Shown in pieces: positions 25,647 to 35,045 of a DNA stretch of 64,000 nt (its first letter is position 1; each line of letters opens with the position of its first letter). Below the pieces are notes generated by a model, which searched no databases, was not told where the DNA came from, and saw only the letters and a program-made list of their open reading frames with translations. Source of the DNA: Caproicibacter sp002399225 (GTDB lineage: Bacteria > Bacillota > Clostridia > Oscillospirales > Acutalibacteraceae); assembly GCA_036756705.1 (NCBI GenBank), contig DAIOKN010000008.1, positions 25,569 to 89,568 on the forward strand. Reading direction: 5' to 3'. Made by a program: the position numbers and the translations under genes.

Positions 25647-27014
25647 TTATACTCTCTGGTCTATCGGCACATAAGGAACGCTTTTGGAAAGGGAACGGTA
25701 AGCCGGCCGCATGATCCGGCCGCAGGTCTCCATTTCCTCAATGCGGTGGGCGCACCAGCCCGCAATCCTTGAGACGGCAAACAGCGGCGTGTAAAGGTCG
25801 CTTGGGATCCCAAGCATCTCGTAAACCAAACCGGAATAAAAATCGACGTTTGCGCACATCACTTTCGGCTTTCCCGTCACTTTTGCAAAGACAATCGGCG
25901 CAAGCCTTTCCACCCGCTGAAACAGGTCGAATTTTTCCTTCAGGCCGCACTTTTCAGCCAGACTGCCGGCTTGTTTTTTCAGGATCACGGCGCGGGGATC
26001 GGACAGGGTATAGACCGCATGGCCAATTCCATAAATCAGGCCGGTATGATCCGGAACTTCTTTGCGGAGAACTTTCGTGAGGTAATTGGAAATCTCATCG
26101 TCGTCCTTCCAGTCCTTGACGGCTTCCATCAACCCGTTCATCATCTTCATGACCTTATGATTTGCACCGCCGTGGCGGGGACCTTTCAGAGAGCCGATCG
26201 CCGCACTGATAGCCGAGTAAATATCGGTCTCCGTTGAAGAAAGCACCCTGGTTGTAAAAGTGGAGTTGTTGCCGCCGCCATGTTCCGCATGAACCATCAT
26301 GCAGATATCAAGCAGCTTTGCCTCCTCGTCCGTAAACGACCGATCCGGCCGGATTGTATTTAAAATAGATTCCGCCGTGGACTGTTTTGGGTCCAGAGGA
26401 TGAAAATACATACTCTGCTTGTCAAAGTGCCGGCGCTTTACCTGATAGGCATAGGTCATGATGGTGGGGAGGCATGCGATGAGATGGATCGACTGGCGCA
26501 TATTGTTTTCCAAAGATGGATTATCCGGATCATCATCGTACGAATAAAGCGCCAGGACGGAACGCGCCAGCTTATTCATTACATTTTTAGAAGGGGCTTT
26601 GATAATCATATCCTCTGCAAAATACTCCGGCAGCTCCCGGTAGCTGCTTAACACTTCACGGAACTGAGCCAGCTGGCTTCTAGTCGGCTGCTTTCCAAAA
26701 AGGAGGAGCCAGGCCACTTCCTCAAAACCAAACCGGTTTTCTGAAATGCAGCCCTTCACAATATCGTTGATATCAATTCCGCGGTAAGTCAGTTTTCCGA
26801 CATCCGGCACACGCTCTCCGTCGGCGATCAGATAGCCATGAACATTGCAGATCAGAGTCAGCCCCGCCATGACACCCGTTCCATCCGGATTGCGCAGTCC
26901 GCGCTTCACCTGATAAAGGTCAAAATTTGCAGGGTCTATTTGATTGTTGGCACGAAACTCATTGCAGAGAGCCTCCAGTGCCGGACTGTGGTCTTCCAGA
27001 TTGATTTCCGACAT
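25647..27014 (-). CDS. Citrate synthase (citrate/2-methylcitrate synthase family)
   Basis: A 455-residue Si-type citrate synthase that condenses oxaloacetate with acetyl-CoA. The three catalytic residues sit in HAEHGGGNNSTF (first His), GIGHAVYTLSDPRA (second His) and MCANVDFYSGLVYEML (Asp). GSLKGPRHGGANHKVMKMM is also conserved. In an anaerobe it probably feeds glutamate synthesis through the oxidative branch. A good promoter lies 107 bases upstream of the start; a membrane protein gene follows. Confidence 0.93.
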   Translation of the reverse strand: MSEINLEDHSPALEALCNEFRANNQIDPANFDLYQVKRGLRNPDGTGVMAGLTLICNVHGYLIADGERVPDVGKLTYRGIDINDIVKGCISENRFGFEEVAWLLLFGKQPTRSQLAQFREVLSSYRELPEYFAEDMIIKAPSKNVMNKLARSVLALYSYDDDPDNPSLENNMRQSIHLIACLPTIMTYAYQVKRRHFDKQSMYFHPLDPKQSTAESILNTIRPDRSFTDEEAKLLDICMMVHAEHGGGNNSTFTTRVLSSTETDIYSAISAAIGSLKGPRHGGANHKVMKMMNGLMEAVKDWKDDDEISNYLTKVLRKEVPDHTGLIYGIGHAVYTLSDPRAVILKKQAGSLAEKCGLKEKFDLFQRVERLAPIVFAKVTGKPKVMCANVDFYSGLVYEMLGIPSDLYTPLFAVSRIAGWCAHRIEEMETCGRIMRPAYRSLSKSVPYVPIDQRV

Positions 27015-27121
27015 TCCATAACACCTTTCTTTCCAAAATCATAATGGCAAACACAACAAAATAAAAGGCGCCGCTCCGAGCGGAAGACAGCGCGGTTTAT
27101 GGGAAATTATTAATATTATTT

Positions 27122-27150
27122 ATTGTATCCCACCATATCTGCAAAGTCAA
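27122..27150 (-). promoter_or_regulatory. Sigma-A promoter of the citrate synthase gene
   Basis: On the minus strand TTGACT (27145-27150), a 17-base spacer, then TACAAT (27122-27127). The leader of roughly 100 bases contains a GC-rich inverted repeat around 27068-27085, which may form a small hairpin. Confidence 0.8.
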
Positions 27151-27299
27151 GTAAACTCACACTTGCTTTTTGATGATTTTTGCATGAAAAACTTTAAGAT
27201 ATTTTATTTTTTCTTTATTTTGTACTGAAATTAAAGAAAACACAAATTCAATTGAATCTATCCGATTAAAAATCCATCAAAGTAAAAGGAGGAAACAGC

Positions 27300-28295
27300 A
27301 TGTATCGCCGCAGAGGAGAAATGCTTCTGGCCCTGATTCTTTTCCTCGCTATGTTTTTCATTCCATTCGTCGCTTTCGGTAACCCGGCCGCCGGCAAAGC
27401 CGAATCCCACATGGCAAAAGAGCCGACTCCCGGGGCTCAAAAATCCGGCAATGTCTTCCATATTCTGGACGCAAGCACAAAACAGGTCATTGATGTCGGC
27501 GACCGCGAATTCATGAATGGGGCCGTTGCCGCGGAAATGTCGCCCAAAGCCGAGCAGGAAGCCCTGAGGGCCCAGGCCGTGGCATGCTACACCTACTACA
27601 GCCGGCTGAGGGAGCTTCATCGGCAGACTCCGGTCTCTTCTCTGAATGGAGCGGATTTTTCCGCCGACCTGAAAGGCGGACAGGTCTTTCTAACCGACGA
27701 TCTGAGCAAAAAGCGCTGGGGCAGCCACTACAACGAATACACTCAGGCGCTCAACGCAGCCATCACTCCGGTCTTCGGCCAAGTGCTACGCAGCAGCGGT
27801 GACCTGATCGATGCGACCTACTATGCAATTTCATCCGGAAACACGGAATCTTCCGCCAACGTCTGGGGTGGGGCTCGCCCTTACCTCGTCTCCGTTGCAA
27901 GTCCCGGGGATCGCTTCGCGGGCGGGTACCAAACTACCGTCACCCTGCCGGCAGACCAGATGAAAGCGCACATTCTCTCCGCCGCACCGGGCGCGGATCT
28001 TTCCGGCGACCCCTCCGGCTGGGTCGGAGCCGCCACACGCACCGCCGCGGGTTCGGTGAAAACCATTCTGCTCGGCGGAAAAAGCGTTTCCGGGGGCACC
28101 GTCCGCTCGGTGTTCCAGCTGCGCTCCACCAATTTTACCGTAAGTTATGCGAACAATCAGTTTACCTTCCTCGTTCTGGGCTATGGGCACGACGTCGGCA
28201 TGAGCCAGGCCGGCGCCCAATACATGGCAAAGGAAGGGGCAAGCTACCGGCAGATCCTTTCCTGGTACTACCCTACCACAACGCTTGGCAAATAA
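27300..28295 (+). CDS. spoIID: Stage II sporulation protein D (SpoIID)
   Basis: A 331-residue membrane-anchored cell-wall lytic transglycosylase of the forespore-engulfment machinery. One N-terminal helix (about 9-28) is followed by the SpoIID domain. Conserved stretches are GAVAAEMSPKAEQEALRAQA with the catalytic-type Glu near residue 80, YAISSGNTESSANVWGG, and the C-terminal GYGHDVGMSQAGAQYMA. AAGGAGG lies directly before the ATG. It is a single gene, divergent from citrate synthase. Together with tgl it shows that the organism is a spore former. Confidence 0.95.
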   Translation: MYRRRGEMLLALILFLAMFFIPFVAFGNPAAGKAESHMAKEPTPGAQKSGNVFHILDASTKQVIDVGDREFMNGAVAAEMSPKAEQEALRAQAVACYTYYSRLRELHRQTPVSSLNGADFSADLKGGQVFLTDDLSKKRWGSHYNEYTQALNAAITPVFGQVLRSSGDLIDATYYAISSGNTESSANVWGGARPYLVSVASPGDRFAGGYQTTVTLPADQMKAHILSAAPGADLSGDPSGWVGAATRTAAGSVKTILLGGKSVSGGTVRSVFQLRSTNFTVSYANNQFTFLVLGYGHDVGMSQAGAQYMAKEGASYRQILSWYYPTTTLGK

Positions 28296-28307
28296 TCTTT
28301 CATGCAG

Positions 28308-28350
28308 GAACGGCAGGATGATTCCATACGGAATCTCCCGCCGTTCTTTT
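28308..28350 (+). terminator. Terminator of spoIID
   Basis: A hairpin with outer stem GAACGGC/GCCGTTC and inner stem GATTCC/GGAATC, with small internal mismatches, is followed by TTCTTTT. It overlaps the 3' end of the convergent DHHW gene. Confidence 0.75.
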
Positions 28351-29524
28351 ATCGGTCAAGCTTATTTGCAAGGGAAACATCGCCGAGCTGCTTCATACTA
28401 TAAACCGCAGCCGCCTGATGAATTCCATTTTGTTTTATATACTTATAAATATCCAGATTGTAATATCTGAGATCAACCAGATGAATTTCTGAAAAGCTCT
28501 GAGACAGATAAGGAATCATCGAATTGGCAAACGAATCTTTCAGCAGAAGCAGCTTGCCTCCTTTTGCCTCCGGATTTTTCACCACCGTCACCGCGGGATT
28601 GCCGCCGAGGTACACCGAATACTTATCTTTTTCTTTTAAATATTCCTCATAGTATATTCCATTGTGTATTTTACTATTTGTTATCTGCGTGACAGGAGAA
28701 TTTTTCTTCGCATACGGCAGAATCAGAGTATCCGGCTTCTGCCAGGTATTGACCGACTTGGAATAAAGCGTTCCGTAAAAGGGCTGCGGCACCGCGCGGT
28801 ATTCAAACGCGCTCTGCGGCACGCAGGGAAACCCCATCGCCTTAGAAAGCGCCGCATAGCCGACATAGGCCCCTTCCGTATTCCAGTGATGATCGGTTTT
28901 AAAATAGTAGTCACGCCCCGTTTTCAGGCTGAGGGCGGAGAACAGATCCACCACCTTCGCTTTTTGCTCCACCGCCCGTTTCAGCTCGTCAAATTCCTGC
29001 CGCTGGCTGGAATCCGGCGCGGAGTACGGAAGGTTCTCGGGCTGCTCCTGAGAACCGGAGGGCACAGGGAGAAGGGTCAGGGGGACCCCGCACTTCCCCG
29101 CAAAAACAGCAAGCGCGGAGGCATTGTCCCGGAAAATTCCGGTTTTGTCCGGCAGGAGAACCTCATACAGATGATGATTCCTGCCGAAATAAACGCCGCC
29201 CTCCACGGGGTCCGCGCTGTAATCCGCGGCCAGATCCCGCTTGCCCAGCAAAAGCTGACCGGCGGTGTTCAGCGAGACAAAGGTATCGCGCAGAGGGAAA
29301 TGGTCGGCGACATAATTTTCCGCGGATTTCATGAAACTGCCGTCGAGGATGGAATCGAGGGAAGGAACCGGCGCGGGCTCCAGAACCCGGTTCTCATTTT
29401 CGGAAAAAGTCTTTTTCGGCGCAGCCGCCAGCCAGACGACGCCGACCACGATTGACACGGCAAGCAGCAGGGCCGCCGAAACCGCGGCAGGGCGGCAGCC
29501 GATCATTTTTTTCAAGCGAAGCAT
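28349..29524 (-). CDS. DHHW-family (AlgX/AlgJ-like) exported protein
   Basis: A 391-residue protein with an N-terminal membrane anchor (about 15-33) and an extracellular SGNH-like domain. It carries the family signature YYFKTDHHWNTEGAYVG and a C-terminal catalytic-type serine region LLLLKDSFANSMIPYL. Such proteins work with MBOAT acyltransferases to put acetyl groups on extracellular polysaccharide or wall polymers. It starts 20 bases after the MBOAT gene, so the two form an operon. The polymer that is modified is not known. Confidence 0.9.
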   Translation of the reverse strand: MLRLKKMIGCRPAAVSAALLLAVSIVVGVVWLAAAPKKTFSENENRVLEPAPVPSLDSILDGSFMKSAENYVADHFPLRDTFVSLNTAGQLLLGKRDLAADYSADPVEGGVYFGRNHHLYEVLLPDKTGIFRDNASALAVFAGKCGVPLTLLPVPSGSQEQPENLPYSAPDSSQRQEFDELKRAVEQKAKVVDLFSALSLKTGRDYYFKTDHHWNTEGAYVGYAALSKAMGFPCVPQSAFEYRAVPQPFYGTLYSKSVNTWQKPDTLILPYAKKNSPVTQITNSKIHNGIYYEEYLKEKDKYSVYLGGNPAVTVVKNPEAKGGKLLLLKDSFANSMIPYLSQSFSEIHLVDLRYYNLDIYKYIKQNGIHQAAAVYSMKQLGDVSLANKLDR

Positions 29525-29544
29525 CCTCTTTTCCCTCTCAGCGT

Positions 29545-30936
29545 TCAGAAACGAAAATACAAAAACGGATTATAGGAATTGTTGACCAGCGCGGCGACCG
29601 AAAAAAGCAGCAGCACGGTCATGCCCGCGCCGCGCGCCACGAGGCCCGCCTTCCCCCTGCCGTCAAGCCAGCGGAGAAACCGCGCCGGGTACGGGGTGCT
29701 GAACAGCGCCGCCAGCAGGAGGATCGGCGCGCCCGTCCAAAGCGTGTAAACGCCGAGGGCATCCGCGCCGCCCGAAGCGCCGAACATGGCCGCCACCACG
29801 CCGCAGGCTTTAAGAAAATCCGTGTAGGAGAAAAACACCCAGCCGACGACCGCGGCGACGAACGCATAGAGCCACTGAAAAAACGCCGGGATGCGGTCGA
29901 GCCACTTTTGCAGGAACAGCTTTTCACAGATGATGAGAAGCCCCCAGTACGCGCCCCAGACGGCGAAGTTCCAGCTTGCGCCGTGCCAGAAGCCCGTGAG
30001 GACCCAAACCACCGCCAGGTTGCGGACCAGCTTGATTTTGGAACACCGGTTGCCCCCCAGCGGTATGTACAGATAATCGCGGAACCAGCGCCCGAGCGTC
30101 ATGTGCCAGCGGCGCCAGAAGTCGGAGGCGCTGCGCGCGCTGTAAGGCTGGTTGAAGTTTTCCGGAAGGAGAAAGCCGAACATGAGGCCCAGGCCGATCG
30201 CCATATCGGTGTAGCCGGCAAAATCGAAATAGATCTGAAAGGTGAAAGCCAGCGCGCCGAGCCATGCGCTCAGCGCCGTCGGATGGCCGAAATACTGCAT
30301 CTTATCCGCGATAAGCGCAAGGTTGTTCGCCAGCAGAACCTTTTTAAACAGGCCGTGCAGGAAGCGCAGCGCACCCTCGGTCACATGCCGCATAGACTCG
30401 GTCCGCCCGCACAACTGCGGCTGCATCTCGCTGTACTGGATGATCGGCCCGGAAATCAGGTGCGGGAAGAACGAGACGTAGGTGCCGAAATTAATCACAT
30501 TCTCCTGCGCCGTACCCGCGCCCCGGTAAATATCGACGGCATAGGAAATGGACTCAAACGTGTAAAACGAAATGCCGATCGGCAGCGAAACGCCGGGGAC
30601 CGGCAGCGCCAGAGAAAAAACGGAATTCAAAGTGGAAACAAAAAGGGCCGAATACTTGAAATAAGCGAGCAGGCCCAGGTTGACGCACACGCCCAGCACC
30701 AGCACCGCCCGCCGCGGGCCGGCGCGGCCCTCAAAGCGCCCCAGCAGCCGCCCGACGGCGTAGTCGAACGCAACGGTGAAAAGCATCAGAAACACGTAAA
30801 CCGGCTCGCCCCAGGCGTAGAAAACCAGGCTGAAGGCAAACAGGCACAGGTTTCTCCATTTGCGCGGCAGCAGGTAGTACGCCGCCAGCGAAACCGGAAG
30901 AAAGATCAAAATAAAAAACAGGCTGCTGAATATCAT
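29545..30936 (-). CDS. MBOAT-family O-acyltransferase (AlgI-like)
   Basis: A 463-residue multi-spanning membrane acyltransferase. The AlgI-type sequence features are YYLLPRKWRNLCLFAFSLVFYAWGEP near the N-terminus (in two parts), GISFYTFESISYAVDIYRG, the DFAGYTDMAIGLGLMFGF segment, and the catalytic His in LTGFWHGASWNFAVWG. It moves an acyl group, usually acetyl, across the membrane for transfer by the DHHW partner encoded next. The start at 30936 has AAGGA upstream. The pair lies directly behind a terminator, so it is a separate unit from the surface protein gene. Confidence 0.93.
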   Translation of the reverse strand: MIFSSLFFILIFLPVSLAAYYLLPRKWRNLCLFAFSLVFYAWGEPVYVFLMLFTVAFDYAVGRLLGRFEGRAGPRRAVLVLGVCVNLGLLAYFKYSALFVSTLNSVFSLALPVPGVSLPIGISFYTFESISYAVDIYRGAGTAQENVINFGTYVSFFPHLISGPIIQYSEMQPQLCGRTESMRHVTEGALRFLHGLFKKVLLANNLALIADKMQYFGHPTALSAWLGALAFTFQIYFDFAGYTDMAIGLGLMFGFLLPENFNQPYSARSASDFWRRWHMTLGRWFRDYLYIPLGGNRCSKIKLVRNLAVVWVLTGFWHGASWNFAVWGAYWGLLIICEKLFLQKWLDRIPAFFQWLYAFVAAVVGWVFFSYTDFLKACGVVAAMFGASGGADALGVYTLWTGAPILLLAALFSTPYPARFLRWLDGRGKAGLVARGAGMTVLLLFSVAALVNNSYNPFLYFRF

Positions 30937-30993
30937 GTCGTTCCGTTTCCTTTCTTCCGACGAATCATACCGTACTATTTTATAAGAATCCAA

Positions 30994-31040
30994 AGAAAAA
31001 AGCAAGAGGACGCGAAGAAATTCTTTGCGTCCTCCCGCTT
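30994..31040 (-). terminator. Strong terminator before the MBOAT operon
   Basis: On the minus strand the stem GAGGACGC/GCGTCCTC (31027-31034 with 31006-31013) is extended inside by AAGAA/TTCTT and outside by AAGC/GCTT, and is followed by TTTTTTC. It ends transcription coming from the large surface protein gene. Confidence 0.85.
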
Positions 31041-31137
31041 ATCAGCCGCCCAGGGCAACCTTCCTAACCGCGCTGCCTTTTGTGGGCCCCGGCGGCCCCT
31101 TTTCAACCGCTCATCCCATATCATATGATTCAGCACA

Positions 31138-31171
31138 AAACGGCGGCCTGAGCTGCTCACCCAAACCGCCG
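31138..31171 (-). terminator. Second hairpin after the surface protein gene
   Basis: On the minus strand CGGCGG (31166-31171) pairs with CCGCCG (31141-31146), with an inner TGAG/CTCA pair, followed by TTTTG. It is a weaker terminator placed about 60 bases after the stop codon, in tandem with the stronger one at 30994-31040. Confidence 0.6.
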
Positions 31172-31230
31172 CCACGCAAATACAACTTACTAATTTGTTG
31201 AGTCAGTAATTGTTTTGTTCATAGAGTTAC

Positions 31231-31719
31231 TTAGCCGATCTTTGCAACGTTCACTTTCGTCCCGTTGACATAGATACCAGCCTGTGCGCCAGCCTTGCCG
31301 GTAGCAGTGATCTTGAAGAAGTATGTGCTGCCGTTGTGGCCGTTTGCCTTCACATTGAACACATTCCCGCTGCCAACTGTGAAGAACGGAGCTTTGCCGT
31401 CAGAAGTGGTAATACCATACTGATAGGAAGAACCCTTTTTCACGGTGACATTGGTGGTCGTGTCACTCTTAAAGGTCTGAGAAGTGCCAACCGTTACAAC
31501 CAGGAGCTTTGTGCCGTTGACATAAATGCCGGTCTTGGCACCCACAGCACCCGTCGCGGTGATCTTAATGAAGTAGTCTTTGCCGGACATACCGACATTG
31601 GCAACATTCACAACACCAGCCGTGCCAGCGGTCATAACCGGGGCAGCATCAGCCGTAATCTTAAACTGGTAAGAAGCACCGGGAGCAATCGAGAAATCGC
31701 TGTTGGTATCGGAAACAAA
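31231..31719 (-). repeat. Two tandem protein-level repeat modules at the C-terminus
   Basis: Copy 1 (31486-31719) and copy 2 (31231-31485) share a pattern: xFxSDTxxxxxIxxGxSYQ, then KITATGxxGAxxGIYVNGTK and a short closing strand with VG or IG. The shared block is ITATGKAGAQAGIYVNGTK in copy 2 and ITATGAVGAKTGIYVNGTK in copy 1. It probably is a small beta-sandwich used for wall attachment or self-assembly, which is inference. Confidence 0.8.
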
Positions 31720-34626
31720 GTTCTTTTCAGGAGTCTTCAGAGCGGTCAGCTTGCATTCAGCCTCGCCGTAATCGTCATCCTCGTCGCCGTCTTCGTCAAC
31801 CACATAAGCAATCAAAGTTGCTCTGTTCTCTTCCGCGAAAGTATCGTCGTAATCGACGCACTTGACGGCCGCGGTGCCGTTGCCGTTATCCGTCAGTTCA
31901 AACACGCCGCTGTTGTCGTCCATGTCGAACTCAATGCTGTAGCCTTCCGGCATAGCAGTACCCGGAGCATAAGCGGAAGCGGTGTAGCTCGCGCTGTCAT
32001 TCAGAACGATCTTATCAGAGGTCTTGTTCATGGCCAGGCCCGCAAATTTAAGCTGGTCAACCACAAACGTATCGGTATTCTTGCCTTCGTTCTTCTTGAC
32101 TGTGAAGCCGTAGAAATCAAGGTCATCTTCATCCATCGCATCGGAAGCAGCGGTGCAAACCGTATCGCCAGCTTTGATGCTGCTGTCAGTCAGTCTTACC
32201 AGAACACCGGTTGCATCCTCACCAACATAGAGTTTGTTCGCGCCGATGTACATGGTACCGGAGCCGTCAATTTCGTCAGCGCTGAGTTTGCTGTCAAAGG
32301 CAACCTTGCTGTCATCTTCCAGTGTAACTTCGTTCACATCGAAGTCACCCTTTACAGTCACATCGTCGTCTTCATCAGTTGTCTCAAATACTGTATCATC
32401 TGCCGTTGCATTCTGCGGAGCAGGAATCGAACCCTGGAAATCCTCGGTCTTGACGTCAACGCCATAACCAGCCAGGTCAATCGACTTAATCGTAGCCTGA
32501 TCGCCCTTCAGAGAAATTTCAGCACCGTTTTCATCATCGCTCGGCTCGTTAACCACCATATTGGCCACAGAAACCGCACCGTCATTGGAATCAATCGTAA
32601 TGTTTTTAGCACTTACCGTACCGATCGAAATCGGCTTGTCATCATCTTCACCGTTGAGTTCTACAGAACCCTTGGTATCAATGGCTTTGACACTGCCCGC
32701 AGTTACGTCGACTTCACTGCTGCCACTGTCATCATTCTTTACCTTAATGGTACCAACGCTGTTATCTGCGTCAATATCGATTTCCGGAACAGTATCTTTA
32801 GCTTTTGTGGTAATGTCGCCAACCTTAACATCAGGATCCTCAATCTTCACGGTGCCAGCCTTCAGATCAATGTCCCCGACTTTCTTTGCATCCTCAACTG
32901 TTACCGTTCCAATTTTGCCTTTAATCCCGTCAATGCTTGCATCATCTTCCACTGTAACCTCAGCATTTGCCGGATCCGTGAACTTTACAATGTAGCCGCC
33001 GTTGATATCCAACAGAGACCAATCATGATTAGTGGAACCTTTTTTAGCATCACCTGCAACTGTAGCAGTGCCATTCGTTGCAGAGAGAACCGTCCTGTTG
33101 AATGTATCGTCCTTGTAAATTTTGTATGTTGGTGCATCAGAACCATTTGCCGGGCTGTCAACAAGAACTTTCTTCTCAATCTTGGATTTTGCCTTAATAT
33201 CGTCGTCATCTTTAACCTGGGTCTTATAAGCATTTGTCACCTTCGCCTTAAAGGTCAGGCTTGCAGTACTTGCACCATGCGGTACAGAAGCGGTGACAAT
33301 GCCAGCCGAATCAGGAGCAGGAGTCGCAGCTTCGCCGACATCATAAGTATAAGTCACTTTCGCCGTTGCTTTCGGGCTACCAGTCTTAGTAGTATCCTCT
33401 TCATAAATCTCGACAGTGTCACCATCCGTCAGAGCGGCAGGATTCGAACCCGTACCATCAAATGTAACAGTACCGCTAGACTTACCAATCTTCGTAGGAA
33501 TTCCTGCAGCATTAACTGTATACCAGACGTCAGCAGCGGATGCATTCGCGATTGTTACTGCGCCATTAACTCCGCTTGCAACCGTAGGAGTGACATTCTT
33601 TATTTCATTCTTTGCATCATCAGGGGTAAACGCAGCATTCTTAGCCTGGCCCGCAGTACCCAGAGCACTGTCTGCAAACTCCAAATTCTTACTAGCTGTA
33701 TTGCATTCCAAGACATAGGCATAGTCGCCATAATCATTCGTTTTGCCATCTTTGCCGCTGTTTTCAAGAAAATCGCTTTCATCATTTTTCTTGTGAGTAA
33801 CGGCTTCTGCCATGGACTCAGCCTTATCTTTTGAAATGGTCGGAAGCATCCTCCACTGGGCCAAGCATCCATCGCTGCCGCCCACAGTAGAATCTTTCAC
33901 TGCTTTAAAAACTGCGAGATCTTTTGTTTCGCCGATCACCTTTTCGTCACCGGTAGCTGTACTCTTGCCCGCCGTGGTCTTTAAAGCAAAGTTGTCATCG
34001 TCGTCATCACTGCCATCGATTTCCGGGGAATCGCTGCCAGTCGGATCATTGCCATCATACTTAAAGTATTTATGGGTCTCGTCATCTACCGTTTTGTCTG
34101 TCACATCGTCTGCATCGCCGATGACCGTGGAGTTTTCATCCACCGCGTGAATCGTAACCTTCGTGCTGGCGGTCACGTCAATATCGTTGTCGTTATCGTC
34201 GGTGTAAGTACCCTTGTACAGAATCGCGATGGTTTCGTCGCCCTCGGAGTCGCTCTTGCGCAGGCTCAGCTTAACGTCGCCCTTGCTCTTATCGTCGTCA
34301 TCGTCGTCTTTGCCGATATCCCAGGAAACCAGCTTGTCGCCCGAAACATGGGAAATCGAGTAAACATCCGGATCGTCGACATCCTTATGATCGGAAGTTT
34401 CCAGCGGAGCATCTCCATTGGTGTAAATGTAATTCTGGAAGTTAGTGACGCTTCTCTCACTTTTGTCTCCACCGTTAACCAGCCAGAACTCGTCGTTGTC
34501 CGGGTCCTTGGTCAGAACGCCTTTCGCGTTCCTGGTCTTTGCGGAAGCGAACGTGACCGGAAGGCTCGACGCAACCAGGGCTGCTGCCAAAATGGTTGCC
34601 AGAGCTTTTCCTCTGAATTTGTTCAT
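31231..34626 (-). CDS. Large acidic secreted surface protein with C-terminal tandem repeats
   Basis: A 1131-residue protein with a clear Sec signal peptide (about 1-30, ending FASAKT). The mature part is very rich in Asp, Thr, Val and Ser, with runs such as KDDDDDDKSKGD and GSDDDDDNFAL. Residues about 570-760 show a repetitive pattern of short strands separated by Gly/Asp turns (VGDIDLKAGTVKIED, VGDITTKAK), suggesting a beta-solenoid. The last 162 residues are two copies of a roughly 80-residue module. I see no LPxTG, SLH or choline-binding motif. The ATG at 34626 follows AAGGAGG; a perfect promoter and long leader suggest very high expression. It could be an S-layer-like protein, possibly calcium-binding, but I do not recognise the family. 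Confidence 0.85.
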   Translation of the reverse strand: MNKFRGKALATILAAALVASSLPVTFASAKTRNAKGVLTKDPDNDEFWLVNGGDKSERSVTNFQNYIYTNGDAPLETSDHKDVDDPDVYSISHVSGDKLVSWDIGKDDDDDDKSKGDVKLSLRKSDSEGDETIAILYKGTYTDDNDNDIDVTASTKVTIHAVDENSTVIGDADDVTDKTVDDETHKYFKYDGNDPTGSDSPEIDGSDDDDDNFALKTTAGKSTATGDEKVIGETKDLAVFKAVKDSTVGGSDGCLAQWRMLPTISKDKAESMAEAVTHKKNDESDFLENSGKDGKTNDYGDYAYVLECNTASKNLEFADSALGTAGQAKNAAFTPDDAKNEIKNVTPTVASGVNGAVTIANASAADVWYTVNAAGIPTKIGKSSGTVTFDGTGSNPAALTDGDTVEIYEEDTTKTGSPKATAKVTYTYDVGEAATPAPDSAGIVTASVPHGASTASLTFKAKVTNAYKTQVKDDDDIKAKSKIEKKVLVDSPANGSDAPTYKIYKDDTFNRTVLSATNGTATVAGDAKKGSTNHDWSLLDINGGYIVKFTDPANAEVTVEDDASIDGIKGKIGTVTVEDAKKVGDIDLKAGTVKIEDPDVKVGDITTKAKDTVPEIDIDADNSVGTIKVKNDDSGSSEVDVTAGSVKAIDTKGSVELNGEDDDKPISIGTVSAKNITIDSNDGAVSVANMVVNEPSDDENGAEISLKGDQATIKSIDLAGYGVDVKTEDFQGSIPAPQNATADDTVFETTDEDDDVTVKGDFDVNEVTLEDDSKVAFDSKLSADEIDGSGTMYIGANKLYVGEDATGVLVRLTDSSIKAGDTVCTAASDAMDEDDLDFYGFTVKKNEGKNTDTFVVDQLKFAGLAMNKTSDKIVLNDSASYTASAYAPGTAMPEGYSIEFDMDDNSGVFELTDNGNGTAAVKCVDYDDTFAEENRATLIAYVVDEDGDEDDDYGEAECKLTALKTPEKNFVSDTNSDFSIAPGASYQFKITADAAPVMTAGTAGVVNVANVGMSGKDYFIKITATGAVGAKTGIYVNGTKLLVVTVGTSQTFKSDTTTNVTVKKGSSYQYGITTSDGKAPFFTVGSGNVFNVKANGHNGSTYFFKITATGKAGAQAGIYVNGTKVNVAKIG

Positions 34627-34798
34627 CCTTTTGTCCTCCTTAAATAGTTCGTTGTGCATTTGCGTGTGCTATGAAAATTTAACATACCTCTTGGCCGAAA
34701 ACCGCATAGTCCCCGGCTGAAAGCGAAACCCGCGGCCCCCGCGCTCCACAGCGCGCCTGAGCGCAGTACCTGCAGGCACCGCTCATATGTTTAATTGG
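34627..34798 (-). promoter_or_regulatory. Long GC-rich leader of the surface protein mRNA
   Basis: About 165 bases between the expected start site and the ATG. The upstream part (34700-34790) is GC-rich and self-complementary, for example GCGCGC/GCGC pairs around 34735-34760. The part near the ribosome site is AT-rich. It does not match a riboswitch class that I know. Long structured leaders are known to stabilise S-layer mRNAs in other bacteria. Confidence 0.5.
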
Positions 34799-34827
34799 AT
34801 TATAAGATATTTGGCACTTAATGTCAA
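34799..34827 (-). promoter_or_regulatory. Consensus sigma-A promoter of the surface protein gene
   Basis: On the minus strand TTGACA (34822-34827), exactly 17 bases, then TATAAT (34799-34804). Both boxes are perfect consensus. The 200 bases further upstream (34828-35045) hold nothing that I recognise. Confidence 0.9.
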
Positions 34828-35045
34828 GTACATTGTGGAGATAATTTTCAATAAAATTTGCCGATAAACGATAATTTTTGCAGATTTCAAGCCAAATTCT
34901 CCATTTTCTCAGGAAGAAATTGGCATAGCCGCGGCGGCGGCCCGCCGGGGTGTGGAAAAAGCGGTTCCGGATTGTCCCTCCCATGGAATATTATGCCGTA
35001 AAAGAAGGAAAAATGCGTGCCCGGCAGCCGGAATTTTCCATATTT

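Noticed and set aside
29452..31128. A 558-codon plus-strand frame opposite the MBOAT gene
   Set aside because: Low-complexity Arg/Gln/Ala-rich product with no motif; the minus strand carries a clear MBOAT/DHHW pair with conserved catalytic residues.
31336..33834. An 832-codon open frame on the plus strand opposite the surface protein gene
   Set aside because: It is in codon register with the acidic gene on the other strand and its Ile/Val/Asn-rich reading mirrors the Asp/Val/Thr codons. No ribosome site or recognisable domain is present.
34700..34790. A possible riboswitch in the surface protein leader
   Set aside because: I tried to match it to c-di-GMP and other common classes; the conserved cores are absent, so it is described only as a structured leader.
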